Source: UBA6814 sp040753075 (GTDB taxonomy: Bacteria; Desulfobacterota; Desulfovibrionia; Desulfovibrionales; Desulfovibrionaceae). Taken from it: a stretch of 28,831 bases of DNA. Below are positions 1-7,695 of the stretch, piece after piece. Under the pieces are notes generated by a model. It had not been told where the DNA came from, did not search any database, and saw only the letters and a program-made list of their open reading frames with translations. The number at the start of each line of letters is the position of its first letter. Position 1 is the first letter of the stretch. Both the position numbers and the translations under genes were made by a program. Where the stretch lies: the NCBI GenBank assembly GCA_040753075.1, contig JBFMHA010000044.1, positions 1 to 28,831 on the forward strand. The letters are read 5' to 3'.

Positions 1-1364
1 TCGAGCAGGGCGGAGAACTCCTCGCGGGAGAGGATGCCCAGGTCCGCGGCCAGGTCCTCCAGGGGGATGCAGTTGGCCTGGGCCTTCTTGACCAGGGCGG
101 CGGCGGCTTCGTAGCCGATGACCGGGGCGAGCACGGTGAGCACGCCGGCCGAGGACTTGAGCAGTTGCAGGCAGCGGTCGCGGTTGGCGGAGATGCCGGC
201 GATGCAGCGCTGGCGCAGGGTGGCCGCGGCGCGGGAGAGGATGTCCAGGGACTGGAGCAGGTTGAAGCCGATGAGGGGGACGAAGACGTTGAGTTCGAGC
301 TGGCCGGCCTCGGCGGCCAGGGTCACGGACAGGTCGTTGCCGATGACCTGCTGGCAGACCTGGTTGACCACCTCGGGGATGACCGGGTTCACCTTGCCGG
401 GCATGATGGAGGAGCCGGGCTGGACCGCGGGCAGGTTGATCTCGTGGAACCCGGTGTGGGGGCCGGAGGAGAGCAGCCGCAGGTCGTTGCAGATCTTGGA
501 GAGCTTGACCGCCACGCGCTTGAGCATGCCGGAGAGGGTGACGTAGGCGCCGGTGTCGGAGGTGGCCTCGATGAGGTTTTCCGAGAGGACGACGGGCAGG
601 CCGGTGAGTTCGGCCAGCAGCTCGCAGGCGCGGCGGGCGTAGCCGGGCACGGTGTTGATGCCGGTGCCGATGGCGGTGGCCCCGAGGTTCACCTCGCAGA
701 GCAGGCGGGTGATCTCGGCGATGCGGTCGGTGTCCTCGCCCAGGGTGTGGGACCAGGCGGCGAATTCCTGGCCCAGGGTCATGGGCACGGCGTCCTGGAG
801 CTGGGTGCGGCCCATCTTGAGCACGGAGGCGAACTCCTCGGCCTTGGCGTCCAGGGCCTGGCGCAGTTCGCGCAGGGAGTGCGCCAGGTCGCGGGAGTAC
901 CAGACCAGGGAGATGCGCAGGGCGGTGGGGTAGACGTCGTTGGTGGACTGGGAGAGGTTGACGTGGTTGAGGGGATGGAGGGTGGCGTAGTCGCCGCGGG
1001 GCCGGCCCAGGAGCTCCAGGGCGCGGTTGGCGATGACCTCGTTGGCGTTCATGTTGGTGGAGGTGCCGGCGCCGCCCTGGATGCAGTCCACCACGAACTG
1101 GTCGTCGTGCCTGCCGGCGCGGACCTCGTCGCAGGCCGCCAGGATGGCCTGGCCCAGCACGGGGTCCAGGAGGTCCAGCTCCAGGTTGGCCAGGGTCGCG
1201 GCCTTCTTGACCGCGGCCAGGGCCTGGACGAGGCGGGGGAAGTGGGAGACCGGGATGCCGGTGATCTGGAAGTTCTCCAGGGCGCGCACGGTCTGCACGC
1301 CCCAGTAGGCGCCGGCCGGCACCTGGCGCGGGCCGAGGGAGTCGGTTTCGGTGCGGTACTTCAT
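1..1364 (-). CDS. aspA: Aspartate ammonia-lyase (aspartase), 3' end cut by window edge
   Basis: Catalyses reversible deamination of L-aspartate to fumarate and ammonia in the cytoplasm. The 454 codons present read through in one frame from an ATG at 1364 to the window edge, so only the last few tens of residues are missing compared with the usual ~470-480. The fumarase/aspartase signature loop GSSIMPGKVNP is present, as are the family segments QGGAGTSTNMNANE, QSTNDVYPT and GRTQLQDAVPMTLGQEF. The substrate-loop sequence and overall match favour aspartase over class II fumarase. An AGGGTGG stretch about 7 bases upstream can serve as ribosome binding site. A TACTAT hexamer (1386-1391, minus strand) inside a GGCGC/GCGCC inverted repeat could be a -10 box, but no good -35 is visible. 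It lies downstream of ald, past that gene's terminator, so it is probably transcribed separately while serving the same amino-acid-to-organic-acid role. Confidence 0.95.
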   Translation of the reverse strand, partial: MKYRTETDSLGPRQVPAGAYWGVQTVRALENFQITGIPVSHFPRLVQALAAVKKAATLANLELDLLDPVLGQAILAACDEVRAGRHDDQFVVDCIQGGAGTSTNMNANEVIANRALELLGRPRGDYATLHPLNHVNLSQSTNDVYPTALRISLVWYSRDLAHSLRELRQALDAKAEEFASVLKMGRTQLQDAVPMTLGQEFAAWSHTLGEDTDRIAEITRLLCEVNLGATAIGTGINTVPGYARRACELLAELTGLPVVLSENLIEATSDTGAYVTLSGMLKRVAVKLSKICNDLRLLSSGPHTGFHEINLPAVQPGSSIMPGKVNPVIPEVVNQVCQQVIGNDLSVTLAAEAGQLELNVFVPLIGFNLLQSLDILSRAAATLRQRCIAGISANRDRCLQLLKSSAGVLTVLAPVIGYEAAAALVKKAQANCIPLEDLAADLGILSREEFSALL

Positions 1365-1461
1365 GGCGTCCACCCTTTCGGGCGCATAGTACGCGCCGCA
1401 GGGGCAAAGCGCCAGCCCGCCTCCTGAATCCCGGATTCCCGCACCAGCCCGGAGTTGCCGT

Positions 1462-1508
1462 GAAAAGGAAAGGGCCCGCCTCCTTCCCGCGGGAAGGGGG
1501 CGGGCCCT
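1462..1508 (-). terminator. Intrinsic terminator after ald
   Basis: A nearly perfect long hairpin (1471-1508): outer arms AGGGCCCGCC/GGCGGGCCCT, inner arms CCTTCCC/GGGAAGG around a GC tip. Read on the minus strand it is followed directly by TTTCCTTTT (1462-1470). It starts 23 bases past the ald stop and separates ald from aspA. This is the only hairpin in the window with a proper T tract. Confidence 0.85.
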
Positions 1509-1530
1509 CGGAAGGCTCCCGGTCCAGGCT

Positions 1531-2634
1531 CTAGAAGATCTCGTGGGCCGGGATGGACGGGATGTCGAACGCCTCGCCCACGGCCGGGCAGGTGAGCTTT
1601 CCCTGGTAGGTGTTCAGGCCGGGGAGCAGGCTGCGGTCCTGGGCCAGGGCGTCCAGGCCGTTGTCCGCCAGCTTGAGCACGTAGGGCAGGGTCTGGTTGG
1701 TGAGGGCGAAGGTGGAGGTGCGGGGCACGGCGCCGGGCATGTTGGCCACGCCGTAGTGGACCACGCCGTCCACCACGTAGGTGGGATTGTCGTGGGTGGT
1801 GGCGTGGATGGTCTCCACGCAGCCGCCCTGGTCCACGGCCACGTCCACGATGACCGAGCCCTCCTTCATGGAGGACAGCATGTCCCGGGTGACGAGGTTC
1901 GGGGCCTTGGCGCCCACGATGAGCACGCCGCCGATGACCAGGTCCGAGAACTGCACCCACTTGCGGATGTTGGGCTCGGTGGAGGACACGGTGATGAGCC
2001 GGCCGCCGAACACGTCGTCCATGTACTGCAGGCGCCTGTGGTTCACGTCCATGACCGTGACCTGGGCGCCCATGCCGATGGCCATGCGCGCGGCGTTGGT
2101 GCCCACCACGCCCGCGCCGAGCACCAGCACCGAGGCCGGGGCCACGCCGGGCACGCCGCCGAGCAGGATGCCGCGGCCGCCCTGGGACTTCTCCAGGTAG
2201 TGCGCTCCCACCTGGGTGGCCATGCGGCCCGCCACCTCGGACATGGGGGTGAGCAGGGGCAGGGAGCCGTCGGGCAGCTGCACGGTCTCGTAGGCGATGC
2301 CGGCGACGCCCGAGTCGAGCATGGCCCGGGTCAGCTCCTCGGCCGCGGCCAGGTGCAGGTAGGTGAAGAGGATGAGCTCGGGCCGCAGGTACCGGTACTC
2401 GGCGGGCAGGGGCTCCTTGACCTTGACCACCATGTCCGCGGCCCAGGCCTCGGCCGCGCTGACCATGGTCGCGCCGGCCGCGGCGAACTCCGCGTCGCTG
2501 ATGCCGCTGCCCAGCCCCGCGCCCTGCTCCACGCGCACGGCGTGGCCGCGGCGCACCAGGGACTCGACCCCGCCGGGGGTCATGGCGATGCGGTTCTCCT
2601 TGGTCTTGATTTCCTTGGGCACACCCACGTTCAT
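1531..2634 (-). CDS. ald: Alanine dehydrogenase
   Basis: NAD-dependent oxidative deamination of L-alanine to pyruvate and ammonia (reversible), cytoplasmic. The 367 residues match the usual family length (~370). It opens with MNVGVPKEIKTKENRIA, the classic N-terminal signature, with the substrate-binding Arg at 15. The KVKEP motif (catalytic-site Lys at 73) and TYLHLA (catalytic His at 94) are present. The Rossmann NAD site VLVLGAGVVGTNAA sits near residues 170-183, and a VDVAVDQGG segment near 265-273 carries the conserved Asp. The ATG at 2634 follows AGGATGG. It is 34 bases downstream of an Lrp/AsnC regulator in the same direction, so the two are probably one transcript and the regulator probably controls alanine use. 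It ends at a strong terminator. Confidence 0.97.
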   Translation of the reverse strand: MNVGVPKEIKTKENRIAMTPGGVESLVRRGHAVRVEQGAGLGSGISDAEFAAAGATMVSAAEAWAADMVVKVKEPLPAEYRYLRPELILFTYLHLAAAEELTRAMLDSGVAGIAYETVQLPDGSLPLLTPMSEVAGRMATQVGAHYLEKSQGGRGILLGGVPGVAPASVLVLGAGVVGTNAARMAIGMGAQVTVMDVNHRRLQYMDDVFGGRLITVSSTEPNIRKWVQFSDLVIGGVLIVGAKAPNLVTRDMLSSMKEGSVIVDVAVDQGGCVETIHATTHDNPTYVVDGVVHYGVANMPGAVPRTSTFALTNQTLPYVLKLADNGLDALAQDRSLLPGLNTYQGKLTCPAVGEAFDIPSIPAHEIF

Positions 2635-2668
2635 GGCGTCACCATCCTGTTGAAAAGATTTGGAGAAT

Positions 2669-3172
2669 TCAGCCCGCGAAGCGTTCGCGCGCGCCGGCGG
2701 GCAGGAGGGTCCACTTGCGCTTGGCCTTCATGACCACGAAGGACTCGCTGGCGTTGATGCCGCCCACCTTGCCCAGGTCCTCGTTGAGGAACCGGTAGAG
2801 GTCGGCGATGTCGTCGGAGAGCACCACCTCGACCATGATGTCGTAGCGGCCGGTGACCACCGCGGCCCAGCTCACCTTGTCCAGGCGGGAGATGGCTTCG
2901 AGCTTCTCGTCGAGCTGCTGGTGGGACTGGAGGGACACGGCCACCAGGGCGATGGTGAGGTCCTTGACCCGGGCCGGGTCCACCAGCGCGGCGATGCGCA
3001 TGGCCCCGCGGGCCAGCAGCCCCTTGAGCCGGGAGCGCACGGTGGGCGCGGACACGCCGAGGCGCTCCGCCGCCTCTCCCGCGGCCATGGTCCCGTCCTC
3101 GGCCAGCAGCACGGCCAGCCGGCGGTCCTGGGAGTCGAGGGGCTCACGGGTGGTGTTTCCTGCGATGTCCAT
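2669..3172 (-). CDS. Lrp/AsnC-family transcriptional regulator
   Basis: A 167-residue feast/famine regulator. The N-terminal winged helix-turn-helix is at about residues 12-62 (LDSQDRRLAVLL, then the recognition region VSAPTVRSRLKGL). The C-terminal RAM ligand-binding and oligomerisation domain spans about 70-155. Family members bind amino acids and assemble as dimers to octamers on tandem DNA sites. As first gene before ald, it is most simply read as an alanine-responsive local regulator like the AldR/AlaR types; that role is inferred. The ATG at 3172 has GAGGG only two bases upstream, unusually close, so the exact start is slightly uncertain, but no better in-frame start is visible. Two matching palindromes flank its promoter, consistent with autoregulation. 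Confidence 0.9.
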   Translation of the reverse strand: MDIAGNTTREPLDSQDRRLAVLLAEDGTMAAGEAAERLGVSAPTVRSRLKGLLARGAMRIAALVDPARVKDLTIALVAVSLQSHQQLDEKLEAISRLDKVSWAAVVTGRYDIMVEVVLSDDIADLYRFLNEDLGKVGGINASESFVVMKAKRKWTLLPAGARERFAG

Positions 3173-3178
3173 TCCCTC

Positions 3179-3196
3179 TTTTTTTCCGAAAAGAAA
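3179..3196. promoter_or_regulatory. Palindromic operator candidate, downstream site
   Basis: TTTTTTT-CCGA-AAAGAAA, an imperfect copy of the palindrome at 3240-3257. The two centres are 61 bp apart, close to six helical turns, so both would face the same side of the DNA. It lies between the predicted transcription start and the lrp start codon. A weaker related sequence (3211-3228) sits about midway. Confidence 0.5.
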
Positions 3197-3224
3197 ACTT
3201 ATGTCAACATTGTTTCACCAAAAT

Positions 3225-3253
3225 AAAATATTCAGCCAATTTCTTTCTGTAAA
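3225..3253 (-). promoter_or_regulatory. Sigma-70-type promoter of the lrp-ald operon
   Basis: On the minus strand, TTTACA (-35, 3248-3253) and TATTTT (-10, 3225-3230) are separated by exactly 17 bases. It lies in a conspicuously AT-rich island in an otherwise GC-rich window, and would start transcription about 45 bases before the lrp ATG. The -35 overlaps the upstream palindrome. Confidence 0.6.
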
Positions 3254-3257
3254 GAAA
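3240..3257. promoter_or_regulatory. Palindromic operator candidate, upstream site
   Basis: TTTCTTT-CTGT-AAAGAAA: perfect 7-base arms with a 4-base centre, overlapping the -35 box of the lrp-ald promoter. It matches the second site at 3179-3196 in nearly every position. Likely an Lrp/AsnC-type binding site; the assignment is inferred from position and symmetry. Confidence 0.55.
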
Positions 3258-3547
3258 ACCCTCCCGTTCCGGACGAATCGAAGAGGGGCGCCCCCAAACC
3301 GACCTCCCGCACGCGCAATCACGATGTCGAAGCACTGGGCGCGGTTGCGCCCGACAGGGGCCCGGGAATCCTTCACTGGCGGGGGTCTGCTCGGAGGACA
3401 ACGTGCGCAGCATTTGCATGCTCCAAGCGATGGGCCAGCCACGCCGAAGGCGGGGCCGTGCGGCGCAGCCGCGCTGCTTCCAGGCCGCGCTGCGCGAGGG
3501 CGGGGAGTCCCCCTGCCGGGGGCGCGGGGGCTGAGCCCCCGCCCTGC
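3258..3547. other. Gene-free stretch between lrp promoter and the MinD-like gene
   Basis: About 290 bases without a convincing gene on either strand. Open frames cross it but have no ribosome binding site or recognisable protein signature. It holds several short inverted repeats, including AGCAT-TTGC-ATGCT around 3410, and a cluster of GC-rich hairpins toward 3547 that may end transcription of the MinD-like gene. Confidence 0.6.
3524..3542 (-). terminator. GC hairpin downstream of the MinD-like gene
   Basis: GCGGGGGC-TGA-GCCCCCGC, an 8-bp perfect stem with a 3-base loop, six bases past the stop codon. A second smaller G/C palindrome lies just beyond. There is no T tract, so termination function is only a guess. 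Confidence 0.4.
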
Positions 3548-4954
3548 CTACGCCGCCAGCCTGCGTATTGCCGTCACCAGGTCGGGGATGCGGAAGGGCT
3601 TTTCCAGGATCTGGGCCACGCAGGGGGGCAGGGTCGCGGGGCGGTGGTCGGTGCGGCCGGAGAGGAGGAGGATGGGGGTGCCGTTGGCCTTGCGGAGCAG
3701 GCCGGAGAGGTCCGAGCACGCCTTGTCCGGGCAGACCAGGCCCAGGGCGTGGCCGGTAAAGTCCGGGGCGGCTTCGGGATGCGCGGGCAGGGGCCGGGCC
3801 GGGGTCAGGCCGCACTCGCGCACCACGTCGTCCAGCACCTCCCGCAGGCCGGGGTTGTCGCAGCAGACCAGCACGGTTTCCGCCGGCCTGGGGGCCCGAG
3901 GCGCGGCCGGGACGGCCGCGGGCTCGCCCATGGGCGCGCCGGGGGCCGGGGCCTTGCCGCCGATGCGGCTGCGCAGGAAGGCCAGCTCCCGGCGCAGGGT
4001 GCGCAGGGCCAGGCTGCGGGCCTGGCCGTCCGCGGACTCCAGGCGCTCGGCCAGCCCGGCCACCCGCTCCAGGTCCCGGGCCAGGTCCGCGAACCCGTAC
4101 TCCGCCGCGGCCCGGCTGGAGGCCGCGGCCTCCAGTTCGGCCCGGCCCTTGAGGTGCATGAAGGAGCGGTCGAAGAAGGTTTCCGGGCTCACCCGCCGGG
4201 CCGCGGAGCAGGCGAACCGCTGGTGCAGGCACCGGGCCAGGATGGGGAAGGCCCGGGCCGCGGGCGAGGGGGCGCGCTCCAGGAGCGGCCGACGCTCCAC
4301 CAGGGCCGCGGCCACGGCCGGGTCCTCGGGGATGCAGCCCATGAAGGCGCAGTTCAGGGACAGGCGGCGGCCGGCCGTGGCCCGGATGCGCTCGAACACC
4401 AGCCGGGCCTGGCCCGCGCTGCGCGCCCGGTTCACCAGGACGAGCGGGCTCCACCACAGCCCGGCCTCGCGCAGGACCTTGATGAGGGCGTAGGCGTCGG
4501 TGATGGAGGTGGGGTCCGGGGTCACGACCACCACCAGCTCCCGGGCGGCCAGGCACAGGGACAGGACCGAGGAGGCGATGCCCGGGGAGTTGTCCACCAG
4601 GATGTAGTCGTAGGACGAGAGCTTCCGGAACTGGCGGTTCAGGGACAGGCGCTTGTCCCGGGTGAGTTCGGCCAGGCGCAGCACGCCCGAGTTGCCCGCC
4701 ACCAGGTCCACGTTGCCGGCCACGGGCATGGCCGCGTGCTCCATGGGCAGGCCTCCGAAGAGCACGTCCTCCAGGGTGTGCTGGGGCAGCACCCCGAGCA
4801 GGATGTCGGCGTTGGACAGCCCCAGGTCGGCGTCCAGCAGGCAGACCCGGTGGCCGGCCCGGCCCAGGGCCAGGGCCAGGTTGACCGAGACCGTGGTCTT
4901 GCCCACCCCGCCCTTGCCGCTGGCCACGGCCACCACCCGGGTCTGCGCGCTCAC
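3548..4954 (-). CDS. FlhG/MinD-like ATPase with C-terminal receiver-like domain
   Basis: A 468-residue protein. Residues ~5-255 are a MinD/ParA-type ATPase: deviant Walker A SGKGGVGKTT at 12-21, LLDADLGLSNADILLG, VDNSPG as Walker B-like, and late IPEDPAVAAALVERRPLL. These segments resemble FlhG/YlxH, the MinD relative that sets flagellar number and placement. A middle helical and Pro/Ala-rich linker leads to a C-terminal ~110 residues that read like a degenerate response-regulator receiver: ETVLVCCDN, LGLVCPDKACS at the phospho-acceptor region, TPILLLSG, and EKPF carrying the conserved Lys. The GTG start at 4954 overlaps the kinase TGA stop in a GTGA, and fits the MinD N-terminus exactly; longer frames upstream are antisense noise. 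Tight coupling suggests the kinase controls or co-localises with this ATPase. It could also be a polarity or chemosensory-cluster positioning protein. Confidence 0.85.
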   Translation of the reverse strand: MSAQTRVVAVASGKGGVGKTTVSVNLALALGRAGHRVCLLDADLGLSNADILLGVLPQHTLEDVLFGGLPMEHAAMPVAGNVDLVAGNSGVLRLAELTRDKRLSLNRQFRKLSSYDYILVDNSPGIASSVLSLCLAARELVVVVTPDPTSITDAYALIKVLREAGLWWSPLVLVNRARSAGQARLVFERIRATAGRRLSLNCAFMGCIPEDPAVAAALVERRPLLERAPSPAARAFPILARCLHQRFACSAARRVSPETFFDRSFMHLKGRAELEAAASSRAAAEYGFADLARDLERVAGLAERLESADGQARSLALRTLRRELAFLRSRIGGKAPAPGAPMGEPAAVPAAPRAPRPAETVLVCCDNPGLREVLDDVVRECGLTPARPLPAHPEAAPDFTGHALGLVCPDKACSDLSGLLRKANGTPILLLSGRTDHRPATLPPCVAQILEKPFRIPDLVTAIRRLAA

Positions 4955-7623
4955 GGCTTCTCCGCCTCCTCCAGCACCTCCCGGACCAGGGCCAGCAGGC
5001 TCTCGATCTGGAAGGGCTTGCGCACGCAGCGGGCCGCGCCCAGGGCGCGGGCCTCGTCCAGCTCCTCGGGCGCGGCCATGCCGGTGAGCACGATGACCGG
5101 CATGCGGCCCACCTTGCCCCGGATGGCCGAGAGCAGGGACAGGCCCGAACGGGAGGGCATGCGGATGTCCAGGAGCATGAGCCGGTAGCGGCCCTTGGCC
5201 AGCCGGCGCAGCGCCTCCTGGCCGTCGGCCGCGGTTTCGGCCGGGTAGCCGGCGGCCTCCAGGGCCTCGCGCAGGATCTCCCGGATGTGCTCCTCGTCGT
5301 CCACCACCAGGACCGTCCGGGGCGAGGGGGCCGGGACGGGCCGGGCGCTCCCCTCCTCGGCGCGGGCGGCCAGGCTGTCCAGGGGCAGCACCACCCGGAC
5401 CTCGGTCCACCGCCCCTCCTCGCTGTCCACCGCGATCTCGCCCGAGTGGCCCTGGATGATGCCGTAGGAGGTGGACAGGCCCAGGCCCGTGCCCTTGCCC
5501 TCCTCCTTGGTGGTGAAGAAGGGGTCGAAGATGCGGGCGAGGTTCTCCTGGGAGATGCCGCTGCCCGTGTCCCGGACCACGGCCTGGGCGAAGCCGGGGT
5601 CCCGGGCCGGGCCGACGCCCAGGGTCAGGGTTCCGCCGCCCTTGTCCTCCATGGCGTGCTCGGCGTTGAGCAGGAGGTTCAGGAACACCTGCTCCAGCTG
5701 GCGGCCGTCGGCGCGCACCGGGGCCAGGCCCGGGACGGCCTTGAACTCCACGGCGATCCCGGACTTCTCCAGGCTGCCCCGCACCAGGGCCAGGGTCTTC
5801 TCCAGCACCGCGGCCAGGTCCGTGGGCTCGAAGCGCGGGGCGGCCGGCCGGGCGAAGTCCATGAGGCTGCCCAGGATGGAGGTGATGCGCTCGATCTGCT
5901 CCATCATCTGGCGCAGGCTCTTCTTGCGCGCCTCGTCCGGCTCCTTGAGCTCCAGGAGCTGGGCCCGGGCGTAGACGATGGCCAGGGGGTTGTTGATCTC
6001 GTGGGCCGCGCCCGCGGCGAGCTGGCCCACCGCGGCCAGGCGCTCGGCCTGGAGCAGCTTCTGGTTCATGCGCTTGAGCTTGCGCAGGGCCGCGGCCAGG
6101 CTCTCGGCCCGCGCCTCGGCCCGGGCCTGGTGCTCCAGGCGGCCGGCCGCGGCCGCTGCCAGGGCGGCCAGCTGGGCCAGGGCCGCGATCTCGGCCGGGC
6201 CGAAGGCTCCGCCCCGGTTCGGGGGCAGGGCCAGAATCTCGCCGGCGAACCCGCCGTCGGCCAGCATGGGCGCGGCCCAGTAGGGCTTGAAGTACATGGG
6301 CGCGGCGGCCTCGGCGGCGAGGGCGTCCGGGGCCAGTCCCGGGGCGCGGCCCAGGTAGCCGGCCAGGACCGGCCGCAGGTCCGCGGGCAGGGCCTCCAGG
6401 TCAACGGGCAGGGGGGCCAGGTCCCGGTCCAGGCGGCAGCGCAGGGGACGCCTGCCCTTGCCCCAGGCCAGGCCGTGCAGCACGCCGCCCTCGGCGTCCA
6501 CCACGTAGGCCAGGCCGCCCGGGCAGCCCAGGCGCTCGGTCACGGCCCGGGCCACGGCCGCGAATATCTCCTCCCGGGACCGGGCCAGGCCCAGCTCCGG
6601 GCCCGCGGCCAGCACCGCGGCCTGGGCCGCGCGGACGCGCTCCAGCTCCGCGCCGCGGCGCTCCAGTTCGGCGTTGCCCCGCACCAGGGCGCGATTGGCC
6701 TGCTGCAGGGCGCGGAAATAGAAGTGGGCCGCGTCGGCCTCCAGGTCGAAGAGGGCGGCCCGCTCAGCGAACCCCTTGCCGATGGCGGCCCGCACCTCGT
6801 CCAGGCGCGCGGCGTCCAGGCCCAGGGCCGAGGCCAGCGCGTCGCGGCCCGCGGCCGCCTCCTCGCTGCCCGGGTCGCCGGCCACCTCGTGGGCCAGGCG
6901 GTCGGCCAGGGAGGTGATGAGCATGAGGTCCCGGTTGCCGTTGAGGCCCAGGAGCACGTCCGGGGGCTGGTGGTGCAGCCAGGCCGCGTCGGCCAGGGCC
7001 TGGGGCAGGCCGAAACGCGCGGCCAGGCGCCGGCCGGCCAGCACGTGGTCCAGGCCCAGGCGGGCGATCTCCAGGTCCAGGAGCGCGCCCTCCCCGGCCT
7101 GGCGGCGCACCAGCAGATCCTCGTACTCCGGCCCCAGGGCGGCCAGCAGGGCGAGCTGGCCGCAGTCGTGCACCATGCCCGCGGCAAAGGCCTCGCCGGC
7201 CAGGGCCGGGCGGGCGGCCTCGGCCAGGAGCCGGCCGGCCACGGCCGCGGTCAGGGCGTGCCGCCAGAGGTCCTTGAGCAGGGGGTCGCCGGACTTGGGG
7301 TCCTGGAGCAGATGTTCCCGGATGACGATGCCCAGCACCACCTGGCGCAGGGTGGCCAGGCCGAGCACGGTGAGGGCCTGCTCCAGGCTGGCCACCTTGC
7401 CGCGCAGGCCGTAGGCCAGGGAGTTGGCCTGGCGCAGGACCTTGAGGGCCAGGGACTGGTCGGACTCGATGAGCCGGGCCAGGTCGGCGAAATCGGCCCC
7501 GTCCTCCAGGGCCAGGGAGAGCACCCGGGCGGCCACGGCCGGCGGGGCGGGCAATTCGTCGATGCGGCGCAGGACCTCTTCCACGTCGGGCGCGCCTGCG
7601 AACTCAAAGCCGGCCTCGTCCAC
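4951..7623 (-). CDS. Hybrid sensor kinase: HDOD, GAF-like, histidine kinase, receiver
   Basis: An 890-residue cytoplasmic signalling protein with no membrane segment. An HDOD domain covers about residues 14-215 (ELPAPPAVAARVLSLA, SDQSLALKVLRQANS, GMVHDCGQLALLAAL). A poorly conserved GAF-like region is at ~320-500. The dimerisation/phospho-acceptor segment AAGAAHEINNPLA has the phosphorylated His at 541. The ATP-binding domain (~625-755) has NLLLNAEHAM, DTGSGI, FDPFFTTK and GTGLGLS. A complete receiver at ~769-890 has VVDDEE, the acceptor Asp at 819 in LLDIRMP, VLTG and RKPF. It starts with GTG at 7623 behind GGGGAGG. Its stop overlaps the start of the FlhG/MinD-like gene, so both are made together. 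HDOD domains recruit signalling outputs without metal-dependent hydrolase activity; the signal sensed is unknown. Confidence 0.92.
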   Translation of the reverse strand: MDEAGFEFAGAPDVEEVLRRIDELPAPPAVAARVLSLALEDGADFADLARLIESDQSLALKVLRQANSLAYGLRGKVASLEQALTVLGLATLRQVVLGIVIREHLLQDPKSGDPLLKDLWRHALTAAVAGRLLAEAARPALAGEAFAAGMVHDCGQLALLAALGPEYEDLLVRRQAGEGALLDLEIARLGLDHVLAGRRLAARFGLPQALADAAWLHHQPPDVLLGLNGNRDLMLITSLADRLAHEVAGDPGSEEAAAGRDALASALGLDAARLDEVRAAIGKGFAERAALFDLEADAAHFYFRALQQANRALVRGNAELERRGAELERVRAAQAAVLAAGPELGLARSREEIFAAVARAVTERLGCPGGLAYVVDAEGGVLHGLAWGKGRRPLRCRLDRDLAPLPVDLEALPADLRPVLAGYLGRAPGLAPDALAAEAAAPMYFKPYWAAPMLADGGFAGEILALPPNRGGAFGPAEIAALAQLAALAAAAAGRLEHQARAEARAESLAAALRKLKRMNQKLLQAERLAAVGQLAAGAAHEINNPLAIVYARAQLLELKEPDEARKKSLRQMMEQIERITSILGSLMDFARPAAPRFEPTDLAAVLEKTLALVRGSLEKSGIAVEFKAVPGLAPVRADGRQLEQVFLNLLLNAEHAMEDKGGGTLTLGVGPARDPGFAQAVVRDTGSGISQENLARIFDPFFTTKEEGKGTGLGLSTSYGIIQGHSGEIAVDSEEGRWTEVRVVLPLDSLAARAEEGSARPVPAPSPRTVLVVDDEEHIREILREALEAAGYPAETAADGQEALRRLAKGRYRLMLLDIRMPSRSGLSLLSAIRGKVGRMPVIVLTGMAAPEELDEARALGAARCVRKPFQIESLLALVREVLEEAEKP

Positions 7624-7695
7624 CCTGCCCTCCCCTGCGCTGCGGCAATCAAGAAAAAGTCTAGACCTTCCCCGGGGTCCTGGGCGGACCCTAGC

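Noticed and set aside
3215..3442. A 75-codon minus-strand frame reaching into the lrp promoter
   Set aside because: No ribosome binding site, no family resemblance, and its 3' part is the AT-rich promoter with operator palindromes.
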